NCBI GenBank assembly: GCA_018396535.1
Contig: JAGTQC010000002.1
Coordinates: 1-64,000 of the forward strand
Direction: 5' to 3'
Source: Candidatus Bathyarchaeota archaeon
GTDB lineage: Archaea; Thermoproteota; CALKCG01; B24; DRYS01
Length of the DNA stretch: 64,000 nt
A model generated the notes under the pieces. The model was given only the letters and a program-made list of their open reading frames with translations. It did no database searches and was not told where the DNA came from. Below are positions 37,982 through 46,666 of this stretch, piece by piece. Position 1 is the stretch's first letter; every line of letters starts with the position of its first letter. The position numbers and the translations under genes are program-made.

Positions 37982-39241
37982 ATGAAGCCGGTAAAGCTAT
38001 ATAAGGTTCGTATAGATATAGAGGATCAAAGCGTAGTAGAGGATCTGCTACATTTCCTAGAGGATTTCGGTAACTTCCATCTATCCATATTCGTCGAAAC
38101 ACCTACATCTACAGATATGAACCCCTATATCATAGGATGGATACCTCAAGCTATGAAGAATAGGTTCGATTACGAGATAAGGAGTCTATATGGCGGCCGA
38201 TTAGATGTAGAGTATAGCCTCTCTGAGCATGATGATAAACCTCCAAGCCTAGTTTATCGTAGTAGATTCCTAGAGCCGTTTGGGAGGATAGTAGATTCAT
38301 TCGGGTATCCATCATATAACGAGATAGATCCTACCATATTCGTAATGTTCTCCTTCGCACTACTATTTGGGTTTATGTTTGGGGATATGGGTCATGGATT
38401 AATCCTCTTCGCATCTGGATTAATCCTCTACCTAGTTAGGGATAGGATCTATGTAAACTCTGATATGATCCGATACGTGCTTAGCGGATCTACCCTATAC
38501 ATAGTATGCGGTTTATCGAGTATACTCTGTGGTATACTATTCGGTGAGTTCCTAGGGTATAGGATTGGTATACTGAGTTTTAAGCTTACGATACCACCCC
38601 CCTTCAACATATCGTTCCCGTTTAAACCTCTAGATAGCCCGATAGCTATGTTCAAGCTATCCATACTTGTAGGTGCTGTACATGTATTATCTGGTATAAC
38701 GTTGAATCTAGCTAATAAGATCCTGAATAGAGAGTATATGGAGGCTCTGATAGAACCTATACCGTGGATATGCATGTATATAGGAGTTATATACAATCTA
38801 TTCTGCTTTAAGCTAGACTTCGCTGCATGGATAGCCAGCCCTACACTATACATACTAGTGATACTACCAGTATGTGTAATGCTACTAGGTAAGCTGTATA
38901 TGGAGAGGCTGGAGGGGTTGATCCAGTTCTTCGAAGCTATGATATCTACTGTGAGTAATACCGTATCCTACCTAAGGATAATGGCTCTATCGTTATCGCA
39001 TAGTATATTAACGCATATAATCTTAGAGCTAGGAGGGGGGAGTTTAGCAGCAGCGTTAATCGGAGCTATTCTCGTAGTTATCTTAGAGGGTCTTATGATA
39101 TTCATACATACGACACGGCTTATATGGGTTGAATGGTTCTCGAAATTCTATAGAGGTGATGGTATACCGTTTAAACCTTTGAAGATATCAGAGGTGAAAG
39201 CTGTACGTATCGAAGCAGCTAGTATCCCTAGGAGGAGCTAG
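37982..39241 (+). CDS. Short second copy of A-type ATPase subunit I
   Basis: The 419-residue product aligns by eye with the C-terminal two-thirds of subunit I: the motif SFGYPSYNEIDPTIFVMFSF, GDMGHGLIL, LANKILNREYMEALIEPIPW, SNTVSYLRIMALSLSHSIL and TTRLIWVEWFSKFYRG. The membrane stator half, including the functional Arg (in SYLRIMAL), is complete. The cytosolic N-terminal arm is cut to about 100 residues; it lacks the coiled-coil stalk that binds the peripheral E/H stalk. It is a genuine paralogue (about 560 codons shared pattern with atpI at 40566), not a fragment. Confidence 0.85.
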   Translation: MKPVKLYKVRIDIEDQSVVEDLLHFLEDFGNFHLSIFVETPTSTDMNPYIIGWIPQAMKNRFDYEIRSLYGGRLDVEYSLSEHDDKPPSLVYRSRFLEPFGRIVDSFGYPSYNEIDPTIFVMFSFALLFGFMFGDMGHGLILFASGLILYLVRDRIYVNSDMIRYVLSGSTLYIVCGLSSILCGILFGEFLGYRIGILSFKLTIPPPFNISFPFKPLDSPIAMFKLSILVGAVHVLSGITLNLANKILNREYMEALIEPIPWICMYIGVIYNLFCFKLDFAAWIASPTLYILVILPVCVMLLGKLYMERLEGLIQFFEAMISTVSNTVSYLRIMALSLSHSILTHIILELGGGSLAAALIGAILVVILEGLMIFIHTTRLIWVEWFSKFYRGDGIPFKPLKISEVKAVRIEAASIPRRS

Positions 39242-39902
39242 ATAATCCTTCGAGAAACTTTATCAGCTGGTATAGATTCTCCACTATGCAATCCGCTGCT
39301 TTAACTATATGCTTCTTAACCACCGTCTCTGTTAGAACTATTATCGTATAGACTCCTGCAGCTTTAGAAGCTTTCAAATCGTTTTCATCTGAACCGATGA
39401 ATACGACTCTATCCCTATCCACACCCATCTCCGATATACATTGGATTATCTGATCTGGGTAGGGTTTAACCCTATTCCTCATACTCCTCCCTACGATCAC
39501 ATCGATGTAATTCTGTAGGTTGAATTTAGAGATAAGCTCTGAAGCTACTCTTCTAGTAGATAGAGTAACTACTCCTACTCTAAGATTCCTCCATCTAACC
39601 CATCTCAACACATCCCATGCATACGATCTAAGCTTGGAATACTGGATAGCGGATAGCTCATACTCTTCGAGTTTAGTAGAGGAGTCCTCCCATAACCCGG
39701 CTGCTCTATGGAATGGTATACCTTCGACTAGCTTATCGAAATTCGAGAGAAACTCATCCCTACTAGCTAGTAGCTTCTCATCTACGGATACACCGTTATA
39801 CTCGAAAATCCTTGTAATATCTATCTTAGCTCTCCTCCAATCTATCGATCTATAGAAGTCTGTGATCGTCCTCTCTAGATCGAATATTACGCTATCGAAC
39901 AT
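39228..39902 (-). CDS. HAD-superfamily hydrolase
   Basis: The 224-residue product has HAD motifs I (VIFDLERT, nucleophile Asp8), II (VVTLSTR), III (Lys in RNRVKPYPDQ) and IV (FIGSDENDLKA). The +2 position of motif I, usually Asp in phosphatases, is Glu10. Role unknown: phosphoglycolate-like or nucleotide phosphatase. It converges with the short subunit-I gene, overlapping its 3-prime end by 14 bases. Confidence 0.8.
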   Translation of the reverse strand: MFDSVIFDLERTITDFYRSIDWRRAKIDITRIFEYNGVSVDEKLLASRDEFLSNFDKLVEGIPFHRAAGLWEDSSTKLEEYELSAIQYSKLRSYAWDVLRWVRWRNLRVGVVTLSTRRVASELISKFNLQNYIDVIVGRSMRNRVKPYPDQIIQCISEMGVDRDRVVFIGSDENDLKASKAAGVYTIIVLTETVVKKHIVKAADCIVENLYQLIKFLEGLSSSS

Positions 39903-40059
39903 CGATCATACCTAACCTCGTATACCGATATACGAGGATTAAACCTAGTTATCGATCATTTAAATATATCTATGAAGCTAGCGTGCAGCTGGCATACACT
40001 AGGTTCGACATAATGTTTAAACGCTTAGCATACTCTTCTAAGGATATCGGTATCTGGCT

Positions 40060-40476
40060 ATGTCTAGCGAGAGAGCTAGAGAAATGATATCATCGATTAT
40101 AGAAGCTATCGGTATAGAACGATTCCTATCTGAAATGAATGTTTCACGAGAGGATGTGGATGCATGGCTTAAAGGTGAACGCCCCATACCGTTTCATATA
40201 CTTTCGAAAGCGTTGAAGATGAAGGCTGAGCTTTATTATAGAAAGCCTAGGATAGCCAGGGTTGAAGCCTATGCGAGATCTAGGAGTGTAGTCTCTACCG
40301 CTGTATTTAAGAAGATGCTGATCAAAAGTACTATTATCGTACTAGCTATGCTCACCTCTTCTATGATCGGTTATACAGTTGGGAGCTGGTATAGCTCATT
40401 CTACGCTGGTCTAGGTTTATTCCTACCTCTAACCATAGGTTTGGTTTTAATCTTAATCTTAGGGTTGAAGAGCTGA
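40060..40476 (+). CDS. Small HTH-like protein with two C-terminal membrane helices
   Basis: The 138-residue product starts with a helical, HTH-like segment (SREDVDAWLKGERPIPFHIL resembles the recognition-helix region of XRE-type domains), a basic linker (about 60-88), then two hydrophobic helices (about 90-108 and 116-136). I do not recognise a family. Its place between the two subunit-I genes on the same strand hints at a link with the ATPase, but this is only positional. Confidence 0.6.
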   Translation: MSSERAREMISSIIEAIGIERFLSEMNVSREDVDAWLKGERPIPFHILSKALKMKAELYYRKPRIARVEAYARSRSVVSTAVFKKMLIKSTIIVLAMLTSSMIGYTVGSWYSSFYAGLGLFLPLTIGLVLILILGLKS

Positions 40477-40565
40477 ACTACTACGTTTAATCTATACGCT
40501 AATCTTATAATCGTCTCAAACCTAAACGTAGTAGCTTGAAAATAGGTAGCGGATGGGTTAGAGAT

Positions 40566-42176
40566 ATGATTAAACCATTAAAGATGAAGAAGATTAGAGC
40601 TATAACCTATCGACCATACTTCCATAGGGTAGCGGCTGTACTAGCGGAGAGCGGGGTGTTCCACCCATTCATCTCTAGCGAAGCGGAGGATTGGCTTAGG
40701 AAGGGGCTTGTAAGAAGGGTGGATGTATCGAAGGATCTATCTAAGATAGATGCTATACTAGGTAGCATAGACAAAGCTGCTATAGAGCTATCTGAGACTA
40801 GCTCTATAGATCTACCGAGTTTCAAATCTTTAGATGAGGCTATGAAGATGTTAGAGGATATAGAGGATGAGGGGTATCTATGTAGGGTTAAAGATCTACT
40901 AGAGGAATGTAGGAAGAGTATAGCTGAGGGATACATAGATACGGCTAGAAGTAGTTTAGGTAAGCTGAGGGATCTAGTTGGAACCTATAGGTTTTCGCTA
41001 GAATTCATGTCTTCGACATTAGAGGTATGTGATTGTATAGTATTCGAGGGGTGGACTCCAGCAGGATACGTTGAGAAGCTATGTGAAGATATAAAGAGGG
41101 CTTCTGAAGGTTATTCTATAGTAGAGGTAGCTGATCCTGGTGAGGAAGATCATCCTCCTACGGTGATAGAAACGCCTAGGACGCTTAAAGTATTCGAACG
41201 CCTAGCTGTAGCATACGGTCTACCTTCATACCATGAATTCAACCCTGCTATATTCTTCTCGATAACCTTTCCGATCATATTCGGGTTGATGTTCGCAGAT
41301 GTTGGGCATGGACTCCTCCTACTAATACTCGGCTTAGCATGTATAAGAGCTAAGAGGATGGGTGGTGAGTATGGGGAGATAATCGGGTATTTCGTAGATA
41401 ACGGTCTATTCTTCGTATCTCTAGGAGTATCATCTATCATAGGTGGACTCCTCTACGGTGATATATTCGGTTTCCACGGTGTAATCCATCCGATAGGGTT
41501 CAGCATAAGGATAGGGAATACATGGATACCTATAGGAGGCTATAACCCGGTAGCTATGCTTGAGCATGGGAATCTCATGCCTATGTTTAAATTCGCTCTA
41601 TTCGTAGGAGCAATCCATATAACACTAGGGCTTCTGATAAACCTAGCTGTTAAACTGGTTAATAGAGAGTATCTAGAAGCTTTAACAGAGCCTATCCCAT
41701 GGCTCTGGCTGTATGTAGGGTTAATCTATATGGTATTCACACTGAAATACGATATATTCAATATAGTAAACCTATTCTCCCAGCATCTAACTATGGTGAT
41801 AGTAGCATTGGTAATACCATTAGCATTGATGATCCTAGGTAAGGGGTTGCTAGAAGGCTTTATGGAAGCCGCATCCTTCACATTCGAAGCTGTTATATCT
41901 ACTATAGGTAATACGGTATCATATGGACGTGTGATGGCTCTCCTCCTATCCCACGGTATGATGAGTAGTATGTTCATCCAGCTATCCCACGGTATGTCTC
42001 TACCAGTTCAGATAGCTGTGATAGCTCTAGGTACATTCCTAGTAATGTTCATAGAGGGGTTGATAGTATTCGTGCATACTGTACGTCTACACTGGGTTGA
42101 ATGGTTCAGCAAATTTTATAAAGGGGAAGGTATAGAGTTCAAACCGCTGAGGATCGGTAAAGGTGGTTACGTATGA
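40566..42176 (+). CDS. atpI: A-type ATPase subunit I (stator, a-like)
   Basis: About 536 residues: a cytosolic arm with coiled coils (about 1-200) and the membrane half with SYHEFNPAIFFSITF, MFADVGHGLLLL, LAVKLVNREYLEALTEPIPW, GNTVSYGRVMALLLSHGM and VRLHWVEWFSKFYKG. The conserved Arg (in SYGRVMAL) faces the c-ring carboxylates. Start at ATG 40566 (family begins KMKKIRAI); an in-frame TTG lies at 40536. Shorter than many homologues (roughly 630-700). It overlaps atpK by four bases (ATGA). Confidence 0.93.
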   Translation: MIKPLKMKKIRAITYRPYFHRVAAVLAESGVFHPFISSEAEDWLRKGLVRRVDVSKDLSKIDAILGSIDKAAIELSETSSIDLPSFKSLDEAMKMLEDIEDEGYLCRVKDLLEECRKSIAEGYIDTARSSLGKLRDLVGTYRFSLEFMSSTLEVCDCIVFEGWTPAGYVEKLCEDIKRASEGYSIVEVADPGEEDHPPTVIETPRTLKVFERLAVAYGLPSYHEFNPAIFFSITFPIIFGLMFADVGHGLLLLILGLACIRAKRMGGEYGEIIGYFVDNGLFFVSLGVSSIIGGLLYGDIFGFHGVIHPIGFSIRIGNTWIPIGGYNPVAMLEHGNLMPMFKFALFVGAIHITLGLLINLAVKLVNREYLEALTEPIPWLWLYVGLIYMVFTLKYDIFNIVNLFSQHLTMVIVALVIPLALMILGKGLLEGFMEAASFTFEAVISTIGNTVSYGRVMALLLSHGMMSSMFIQLSHGMSLPVQIAVIALGTFLVMFIEGLIVFVHTVRLHWVEWFSKFYKGEGIEFKPLRIGKGGYV

Positions 42177-42640
42177 TAGAGGATCTACTACCTGTATTAT
42201 CTGTGCTGATAGCTTCTGGAGCTCCATCGATCGGAGCGATCTATGCTATAACTACGGTAGGAACCACTATGGCTGGAGCGGGGACGGAGAAGCCGGAGAT
42301 ACTAACGAAGGCATTGATAGCTGTGGTATTAGCAGAAGCTATAGCTATATATGGGCTACTCACATCCTTCATGCTAGTAACGAAGATCCCTACTATAACA
42401 ACCCTAGCGGATAGCTATAAAGCATTAATAGCTAGCCTTATCATGGGTATAAGCGGCCTATCAGCTGCGATAGGTATAGCTCGTTCAGGATCAGCTATGG
42501 CTGGAGCTATGCTTGAAAGACCTGAAACATTCTCTAAAAACGTAGTTGGAGTAGTATTAGCAGAAGCTATAGCTATATACGGGCTACTCGTAGCATTCAT
42601 GCTGATAGCTCAGATAGGCGTAGCACCTATACCTCATTAA
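42173..42640 (+). CDS. atpK: A-type ATPase proteolipid subunit c (duplicated hairpin)
   Basis: A 155-residue, four-helix proteolipid formed by duplication of a two-helix hairpin: both hairpins end in VVLAEAIAIYGLL, with ion-binding Glu55 and Glu131. Both carboxylates are retained, so the rotor keeps one ion site per hairpin. No Gln/Glu-Tyr sodium signature is obvious, but ion specificity cannot be settled by eye. Convergent with atpC, overlapping its end by 14 bases. Confidence 0.95.
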   Translation: MIEDLLPVLSVLIASGAPSIGAIYAITTVGTTMAGAGTEKPEILTKALIAVVLAEAIAIYGLLTSFMLVTKIPTITTLADSYKALIASLIMGISGLSAAIGIARSGSAMAGAMLERPETFSKNVVGVVLAEAIAIYGLLVAFMLIAQIGVAPIPH

Positions 42641-43691
42641 ACACTACAACTTTCTCTAAAACCTCCACAGGTATATTCTCGACTATACCGTAGAGTATTA
42701 TTCTAAGATTCCTCGCTTCAACCCATTTAAGATTTATATATGAAAGCAGCCAGCCTATATGAGATAGGGATGGATACCTTTTAACGATCTCTCTACTAAA
42801 CCTAGCTATAAGCTTCATCATCTCATTATCGATTAGAGATATACTATTTCTAAGCCTATAATCTTCGAATACTTTACTTAGTAGATATCCATAGATACCT
42901 CTTTTAATTATACTAAATACATCATCGATATCTTTAGATCTAAGCATATCAATAAGATCTGCCTCACTGATAGTATAGTATATAGGTATTATAAACTCAC
43001 GTATATCATCAAAACTTAATCCAAGCTTCTTACCTCTAAGTATAGTTCTAATATTTAGAAGATCCGCCTCTAAGCCTAGAAATCCTTCAGCTATTTTTCT
43101 ATCTAAATGTTTAAGTATCCTTTCTTTCATAAACCAAAGTTTTAGATAGACATGCTTATCTAGATCAGAATCTATGAATATATACGAGTCACCCCTATCC
43201 AAATACTTCCTAATTATGTTACTATAATCGATACCGTCCAATAAGCGTAATAACCCTTCTATATCTCTAGATTTCTCGAAAATATTATAATAGTCATCGA
43301 GAGTTAACCCTAAGGGTACTGGTACTATATATCTAACTATCTCCTTAGGATTCATCTTCAAAAATAACCCTTTTATGATAACTTTCATATTCTCAACTTC
43401 AAATCTATCTAAAAAATTAACTATAAAATTATATGCATTTTTAGGAGAATATCTTATAATAACCATTATATCATCAAACAAACTTTTCAAAATGATACCT
43501 TCCATTAATTGTAGATTAACTTCTCTAACATCCTTAATATACTGATTATATACTGTTTTAGATAATATATTAATATATTCATCAATACTCCTAGTTTTAA
43601 TTAGTTTAATGTATATATCTCTTTCTAGTAATCTACTATACATAGCTTTAATTTTAGCTGCTATAAAATTGTAATTTAAATTGATAGACAT
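42627..43691 (-). CDS. atpC: A-type ATPase subunit C (central stalk adapter)
   Basis: The 354-residue product is the funnel-shaped AC39/subunit C that links the rotor stalk to the c-ring. Three repeated helical domains are apparent, with ARNLRIILYGIVENIP near the end. The gene and its upstream neighbour are much richer in AAA, AAT and ATA than the other ATPase genes. Last gene of the minus-strand ATPase block. Confidence 0.88.
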   Translation of the reverse strand: MSINLNYNFIAAKIKAMYSRLLERDIYIKLIKTRSIDEYINILSKTVYNQYIKDVREVNLQLMEGIILKSLFDDIMVIIRYSPKNAYNFIVNFLDRFEVENMKVIIKGLFLKMNPKEIVRYIVPVPLGLTLDDYYNIFEKSRDIEGLLRLLDGIDYSNIIRKYLDRGDSYIFIDSDLDKHVYLKLWFMKERILKHLDRKIAEGFLGLEADLLNIRTILRGKKLGLSFDDIREFIIPIYYTISEADLIDMLRSKDIDDVFSIIKRGIYGYLLSKVFEDYRLRNSISLIDNEMMKLIARFSREIVKRYPSLSHIGWLLSYINLKWVEARNLRIILYGIVENIPVEVLEKVVVFNEV

Positions 43692-43708
43692 ATCAAATCC
43701 CTCATAAT

Positions 43709-44215
43709 TTATTTTAAAACTTCCTCTACTATATTGATACCTCTTTTATAAATCCCTACATTCCTTTTAAGTATATCTATTTTTACTAAAATTTTTGATT
43801 CATATTTTTGAGAATTAATTTTCCCCTTTACCATATCTAGCTTTATAAAGAAATCATTACGTATCCTATTATAATATTCTGCATATCTTAATCTACTTCT
43901 TATCTTATTAAAGATGGAGCCTATATAGACGTTAACTTTATCCTGTATCTTCTGTATATTATTTATAGCTTCTTCCTTAACATTTTTAATATCGTTTTCT
44001 GATCTCATTTTAATATCCTCTATTTTTTGAATACTATTTTCTATCTTTATTAAAGAATCCTTTGATTCTACATTAGTAGCTAATCTATTTAATACGAATT
44101 TCATTTTAGCTTTATTCTCATCTAGTTTATCTATATATTTTAGTATTCCTAACGCTTTATTAATCCTGAATATAAATTTCCAATCAGTAATGCCTTCTTC
44201 CTTCGGCATCCACAC
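43709..44215 (-). CDS. Unknown AT-rich coiled-coil protein inside the ATPase operon
   Basis: A 168-residue Lys/Ile/Asn-rich helical protein. No family recognised; residues about 40-110 have heptad-like spacing and there is no membrane helix or cysteine. It sits between atpD and atpC on the same strand, where archaeal ATPase operons have no standard subunit (H, E, F, D, C, A, B, I and K are all accounted for elsewhere). Its AT-rich codon usage resembles only atpC. It could be an extra stalk or assembly factor, or a fast-evolving insert. Confidence 0.6.
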   Translation of the reverse strand: MWMPKEEGITDWKFIFRINKALGILKYIDKLDENKAKMKFVLNRLATNVESKDSLIKIENSIQKIEDIKMRSENDIKNVKEEAINNIQKIQDKVNVYIGSIFNKIRSRLRYAEYYNRIRNDFFIKLDMVKGKINSQKYESKILVKIDILKRNVGIYKRGINIVEEVLK

Positions 44216-44283
44216 TCTATGGAGAGGATAGAGCTTATATTCGTAAATAAAGCTTTTCTACAAATTTTTAGCCTACCTTGATT

Positions 44284-44904
44284 CTAGCTTTGCTGTTCAC
44301 CTACTATACGTTCTATCCTGAATAAGTGTTCACGCTCCATCTCCTCCAATCTGAATTCTATGAATGCTATATCTCTTCTAAGCCTTGGTATAACTATATG
44401 TTCGAGAGCGTTAACTCTACGTTTAATCTTCTCTAGCTCAGCGGCTAGAGCTTTCACCGTAGCTTCTATCTCAGCTACCTTAACCATAACCTTTAACGTA
44501 TCCTCCATCATTGATACCGCTTCATCTAGATATGTTGTTGTCCCTATAAGACTGTATGATGCTCTCCTCTCCCCTCCAGCTTCCTCTACCAGGTTGAATA
44601 CAGGTGTTTCTACACCCATAATCCTCCTTCTATCTATCTCTATCCTAAATCTTGTAGGTGTCTTTATAGCTAATCCTAGCAGTCCACTACGCCCCATAGT
44701 CGCTTCGGCTAGACTAAAGGATTGGTAGGCTTTCCTAAGTTTAATCTCCATCTCATCTATCAACCCTCTAGCTCTAGATATTGTAGATAGGATCTCCATA
44801 GCTAGGATAGTCCTCTTCTCCTCTAGTAGAGATTTAGCTCTCTCAGCTATACCTAGTAGCCTCTTAAGTCTTAGAAGCTCCATCCTAGTAACGTTTACAC
44901 TCAA
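44284..44904 (-). CDS. atpD: A-type ATPase subunit D (rotor stalk)
   Basis: The 206-residue antiparallel coiled-coil shaft: VTRMELLRLKRLLGIAERA at the N-terminus and KRRVNALEHIVIPRL near the C-terminus are the subunit D signatures. It rotates inside the A3B3 head. Located three bases after atpF in the H-E-F-D block. Confidence 0.95.
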   Translation of the reverse strand: MSVNVTRMELLRLKRLLGIAERAKSLLEEKRTILAMEILSTISRARGLIDEMEIKLRKAYQSFSLAEATMGRSGLLGLAIKTPTRFRIEIDRRRIMGVETPVFNLVEEAGGERRASYSLIGTTTYLDEAVSMMEDTLKVMVKVAEIEATVKALAAELEKIKRRVNALEHIVIPRLRRDIAFIEFRLEEMEREHLFRIERIVGEQQS

Positions 44905-44907
44905 ACC

Positions 44908-45228
44908 TTAGATCGCCACCTCGAATCCTATAGCTCTCTTAACAATCTCTCTTAAAGTATCTGTAGCCTTAGCTGGTATACCCCTCCTATCTGGGAATGT
45001 TATAGGTGTAACCATCTTAAGATTTACAGCTAGCTCTTCGAAACCATCTATAGAAGAAGCTATCTTATCCGATATTAAAGCTAATACGTAATCCTCCCCC
45101 TTCTCAAACTGCTCTAGGATCCTCCTAGCTTCGTTTGGATCTACTACACTATATGTTTCGCCTACCCCTGCTAAACGGAATAACGTACATGTCTCTTCAT
45201 CAGCTATCACGATTATCCTACCTGGCAA
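44908..45228 (-). CDS. atpF: A-type ATPase subunit F
   Basis: The 106-residue product: IIVIADEETCTLFRLAGVGE start and a central DYVLALISDKIAS, typical of subunit F, which sits on the rotor with D. Starts with TTG three bases after atpE. Confidence 0.92.
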   Translation of the reverse strand: MPGRIIVIADEETCTLFRLAGVGETYSVVDPNEARRILEQFEKGEDYVLALISDKIASSIDGFEELAVNLKMVTPITFPDRRGIPAKATDTLREIVKRAIGFEVAI

Positions 45229-45231
45229 ATA

Positions 45232-45858
45232 CTAAACCCCCATAAATAGTATCCTAGCTAGCATAGGTTGAAGCTTAGGCTTCAACCTTTCGAATACAGC
45301 TTCAAGACTCCCATCGATCTCTACACTTCCATCAAGCCTCCTAACTACCACACCCCACCTACTCTTTAATCTACTATCAGAAACTCTTATAGTGGTAGGG
45401 ATGCCTACGGTAGCTTCAACCCTTTCAGCTATTCTATCGATATCTAACTTAAACCCTCTATCATCCTCTGATAATACAACTTCAAGATCTCCTCCACCAG
45501 CTAGAACGCCATACTCGTATATCCTATCCTCGAGGAACCTCCTATACCTATCGTCCCTAGGCATATTCTCCAACCTCCTAGCTGCTTCTCGAAGAACATC
45601 CTCTATCAGCTTATTCTTCTCCACAATCTCCATCCATTTAGCTCTCATCCTAGCATCGACTAATATACGCCGTTTAAGATATGCAGCTTCGACCTCAGCC
45701 TTCATAATTATAGATGAAGCTTCTCTTCTAGCAGCTTCGATAGCCTCCCTCCTCCTAGCTTCGATCATAGCTTTAGCCTCCCTCTCAGCTTCATCTATAA
45801 TCCTCTGAGCTTTAACCCTAGCATCCTCTATTATACGATTAACTAGCGGATCGATCAT
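45232..45858 (-). CDS. atpE: A-type ATPase subunit E (peripheral stalk)
   Basis: The 208-residue product has a long N-terminal coiled coil (ARVKAQRIIDEAEREAKAMI) and a globular C-terminal head (about 110-208; VVVRRLDGSVEID). It pairs with H to form the peripheral stalk. Its ATG overlaps the TGA of atpH (ATGA). Confidence 0.93.
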   Translation of the reverse strand: MIDPLVNRIIEDARVKAQRIIDEAEREAKAMIEARRREAIEAARREASSIIMKAEVEAAYLKRRILVDARMRAKWMEIVEKNKLIEDVLREAARRLENMPRDDRYRRFLEDRIYEYGVLAGGGDLEVVLSEDDRGFKLDIDRIAERVEATVGIPTTIRVSDSRLKSRWGVVVRRLDGSVEIDGSLEAVFERLKPKLQPMLARILFMGV

Positions 45859-46196
45859 AAACTACCCTCCATAACCTCCTTCAATACGAGCTTCACAGCC
45901 TCCTCAAACCTATCCCTAGCCTTCGCTCTCAATTCATCTAGCATCTCCTCAGCCTTTACTAATATACTAGATGCCTCCCTCTCAGCTTCAACCCTAGCAT
46001 CCTCTATTATCCTAGAAGCCTCCTCCTCCATCCTCTTTACCTCTTCAAGATACGCCTCCCTATAGATTCTATGAGAGCTCGATTGAGCCTCCTCCAATAT
46101 CTTATCAGCTCTATCCTGAGCTTCCTCTATAAGTGCTCGAACATCTTCCTCAACCTCTCTAAGTTTCATAATAATAGCTGCGAAATCCTCCGTCAA
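45855..46196 (-). CDS. atpH: A-type ATPase subunit H (peripheral stalk coiled coil)
   Basis: A 113-residue, almost continuous coiled coil (LIEEAQDRADKILEEAQ ... ASRIIEDARVEAEREASSIL), partner of subunit E. TTG start at 46196. First gene of the minus-strand ATPase block H-E-F-D-unknown-C. Confidence 0.88.
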   Translation of the reverse strand: MTEDFAAIIMKLREVEEDVRALIEEAQDRADKILEEAQSSSHRIYREAYLEEVKRMEEEASRIIEDARVEAEREASSILVKAEEMLDELRAKARDRFEEAVKLVLKEVMEGSL

Positions 46197-46225
46197 TCCC
46201 GATACCTAGAAGAGTTAGGTTTGAA

Positions 46226-46240
46226 TACATATAAAGGTTA
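46226..46240 (-). promoter_or_regulatory. Promoter of the minus-strand ATPase block
   Basis: On the minus strand, AACCTTTATATGTA lies about 30-40 bases before the atpH TTG, a good TATA box with an upstream purine/pyrimidine BRE position. It suggests a very short leader. Confidence 0.5.
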
Positions 46241-46456
46241 CCTCCATAAGCATAGCGTTACGGTATTCGAATCATGTAATCCTCAGTAGTATAGAGCTTT
46301 ACTTAACAGTTAGCGATTAAATCGATAATCTACCTACGATTCGATAGAGGGATTAAGATATGACCTGGATAGAGGATAACGATAACTATACTATGCAGCG
46401 AGTAACTACCAATAAATCTAATCTAACTATAACGGGTAGAAGATATCTATACTGAA

Positions 46457-46580
46457 TGGTCCCGCGGGCAGGATTTGAACCTGCGACCATCCGGTTTCTG
46501 TCACCTGGAAGGCTGGTATACTCCGCCTAGCTTAGGCGGGGCCTACAGCCGGACGCTCTTCCAGGCTGAGCTACCGCGGG
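46457..46580 (-). tRNA. tRNA-Tyr(GUA) with intron, CCA encoded
   Basis: Minus strand: acceptor CCCGCGG/CCGCGGG with C1-G72, the archaeal tRNA-Tyr identity pair; D arm at 46571-46555; anticodon stem TCCGG/CCGGA; loop CT-GTA-G then A38 after intron removal; T arm GCAGG/CCTGC; discriminator A and an encoded CCA (46459-46457). The exon-only cloverleaf is complete. The intron occupies 46496-46542. Confidence 0.93.
46496..46542 (-). other. 47-nt tRNA-Tyr intron at position 37/38 (BHB)
   Basis: Removing 47 bases between G37 and A38 restores the seven-base loop. A bulge-helix-bulge is visible: anticodon-loop CTGU pairs with intron ACAG (4 bp), flanked by three-base bulges AG|G and AA|A. Inside the intron, CCGCCTA/TAGGCGG forms a 7-bp hairpin. 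Confidence 0.85.
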
Positions 46581-46610
46581 ACCTATCTATAGTTTGCGTA
46601 TCCGGATACT

Positions 46611-46623
46611 GATAAGCTTTATC
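46611..46623 (-). promoter_or_regulatory. TATA-like box of tRNA-Tyr
   Basis: Minus-strand GGATAAAGCTTAT lies 31-43 bases upstream of the tRNA 5-prime end, as expected for an archaeal tRNA promoter. Confidence 0.4.
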
Positions 46624-46666
46624 CACAACTACTCTATGCTACATTTCGTAGAGGTGGCTCCTAGAT

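Noticed and set aside
42163-42414. Plus-strand frame overlapping atpK
   Set aside because: Out-of-frame shadow of the atpI end and atpK; low-complexity, no family similarity.
46197-46456. Small gene between atpH and tRNA-Tyr
   Set aside because: Short frames have no start context or family similarity; holds the atpH promoter and otherwise nothing that I can see.
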